From Inquilinus limosus DSM 16000 (lineage in GTDB: Bacteria > Pseudomonadota > Alphaproteobacteria > DSM-16000 > Inquilinaceae), in contig NZ_KE383989.1 of assembly GCF_000423185.1 (NCBI RefSeq), positions 82,277 to 128,963 of the forward strand: a stretch of DNA of 46,687 nt, read 5' to 3'. A model generated the notes under the pieces. It was not told the DNA's origin. It searched no databases and saw only the letters and a program-made list of their open reading frames with translations. The translations under genes and the position numbers were made by a program. Every line of letters begins with the position of its first letter. Positions within the stretch are counted from its first letter, which is position 1. This document shows, piece after piece, positions 46,151-46,687 of this stretch.

Positions 46151-46423
46151 TTGTGGCGCCATCTGCGCAACCGCGGGCTTGCCGGAGCCAAATTCCGACG
46201 CCAGCACCCGGTCGGCCCGTATGTCGCCGATCTGTGTTGCCTCGAAGCGATGCTGATCGTCGAGGTCGACGGGAGCCAGCACGGGCCGGCTCGCGATGCG
46301 CGGCGCACCGCCGCCCTGGAGGCCGAAGGCTTCATGGTTCTGCGCTTCTGGAACAACGACGTTCTGCAAAGTCTCGAAGGCGTGCTCTTGCGGATCGAAG
46401 AGGCCCTCACCCGGAACCGCTGA
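46151..46423 (+). CDS. DUF559 endonuclease-domain protein, 5' end unclear
   Basis: 90 residues from a TTG at 46151. The family likeness continues upstream in frame to about 46106 (ARRLRRDSTLAEGVLWRHLRNRGL), but no ATG, GTG or TTG lies there, so the start is either non-standard or lost. The DUF559 core KFRRQHPVGPYVADLCCLEAMLIVEVDGSQHGP holds the Asp and Glu-x-Asp of the PD-(D/E)XK-type nuclease fold related to Vsr. The last six codons lie inside the palindrome at 46404-46456, and the other palindrome ends 17 bp before the first recognisable codon. It may be a decayed or mobile gene. Confidence 0.7.
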   Translation: MWRHLRNRGLAGAKFRRQHPVGPYVADLCCLEAMLIVEVDGSQHGPARDARRTAALEAEGFMVLRFWNNDVLQSLEGVLLRIEEALTRNR

Positions 46424-46456
46424 CGCGGTTCCGACCTCTCCCGCAAGCGGGAGAGG
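46404..46456. repeat. Extragenic palindrome (family A, copy 4), right of the DUF559 gene
   Basis: ccctcaccc, then GGAACCGC-TGA-CGCGGTTCC and CCTCTCCCGC-AA-GCGGGAGAGG. This is the reverse complement of the layout at 46038-46089, with a different inner stem. It supplies the stop codon of the DUF559 gene. Confidence 0.85.
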
Positions 46457-46573
46457 TAACCTGTTCGCATGCTCGCCGATACCGCTCGACGATGTGTAGA
46501 TGCCGTCCCGCGGGAGGAGGGGGAGGATGAAAAGTCCGCAACGGACAGGCGTCGCGATCGAGGCCCCCGCCCC

Positions 46574-46687
46574 TCACCACAACCCCGTCCCTACCCATTT
46601 CAGGCTGCTGTCGTAGCTGCCGTACTGCTTCCTCTGCCCCTCGAGAGCATAGCGCAGCGCGTCGATGGCGTGGTTCTCGCGGTCCTC
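46574..46687 (-). CDS. C-terminal end of a probable phage terminase large subunit (partial)
   Basis: Thirty-seven codons run off the right edge of the window and end in TGA at 46574-46576. The segment EDRENHAIDALRYALEGQRK closely matches the conserved end of terminase large-subunit nuclease domains, where HAIDALRY carries a metal-binding Asp. The last residues are SYDSSLKWVGTGLW. The match is short, so it is tentative. It implies that a prophage or phage remnant continues to the right of this window. Confidence 0.55.
   Translation of the reverse strand, partial: EDRENHAIDALRYALEGQRKQYGSYDSSLKWVGTGLW

Noticed and set aside
45963-46256. Plus-strand frame overlapping the DUF559 gene in another frame
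   Set aside because: It runs through the palindromes at 45985-46089 and has no family likeness. The DUF559 reading is in a different frame.

Overview
The window is about 46.7 kb of high-GC DNA (roughly 70% by eye), densely packed with short intergenic gaps. Codon use, the families present and the extragenic palindromes all suggest an alphaproteobacterium, probably a Rhodospirillales-type soil or host-associated genus. That placement is inference from gene content, because the window holds no rRNA or tRNA. Most of it is ordinary chromosome. The less ordinary parts are 32.9-42.8 kb and the last 700 bases.

Layout. 0-7.8 kb: a leftward fatty-acid beta-oxidation cluster (acyl-CoA ligase, MerR regulator, thiolase, hydratase/dehydrogenase, acyl-CoA dehydrogenase) with a perfect palindromic operator in front of the MerR gene. 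7.8-11.2 kb: an MsbA-like ABC exporter, a 53-residue membrane peptide and two overlapping BON-domain genes. 11.4-13.1 kb: an Old Yellow Enzyme with its TetR regulator and a palindromic operator. 13.2-16.3 kb: an Hpt-like protein without its phospho-histidine, a PhnD-like protein overlapping a fatty acid desaturase, and a divergent XRE regulator. 16.6-24.3 kb: an MFS transporter, an ASCH protein, a sigma-54 response regulator divergent from an aldehyde dehydrogenase, an SDR and a Kup potassium transporter. 24.5-29.8 kb: a TRAP transporter (dctM, dctQ, dctP) divergent from the 3-oxoacid CoA-transferase genes scoAB. 29.8-34.1 kb: a deacetylase-fold protein, a FemAB/GNAT-like acyltransferase, a glycine-rich DUF533 protein and a 2-hydroxyacid dehydrogenase.

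34.3-39.3 kb is the most unusual locus. Two convergent, tightly overlapped gene sets (CDP-alcohol phosphatidyltransferase, FkbM methyltransferase and RibD-type reductase on +; MDR dehydrogenase, a PTPS/QueD-fold protein and a GT4 glycosyltransferase on -) look like one uncharacterised pathway. The PTPS-fold protein lacks almost all canonical catalytic residues. A 271-bp nested, cloverleaf-like palindrome sits directly in front of its start codon.

39.35-46.69 kb: a xylulokinase; an AT-richer asparagine-synthetase-like gene with its own consensus promoter that looks acquired; EamA and LysE exporters; an orphan periplasmic amino-acid-binding protein; a DUF559 nuclease gene bracketed by inverted extragenic palindromes; and, at the right edge, the C-terminal end of what looks like a phage terminase large subunit. 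A prophage therefore probably continues beyond the window.

Three families of extragenic palindromes recur between genes. One copy (32.9-33.1 kb) has been split by a 147-bp MITE-like element with 19-bp inverted ends and a 9-bp target duplication.
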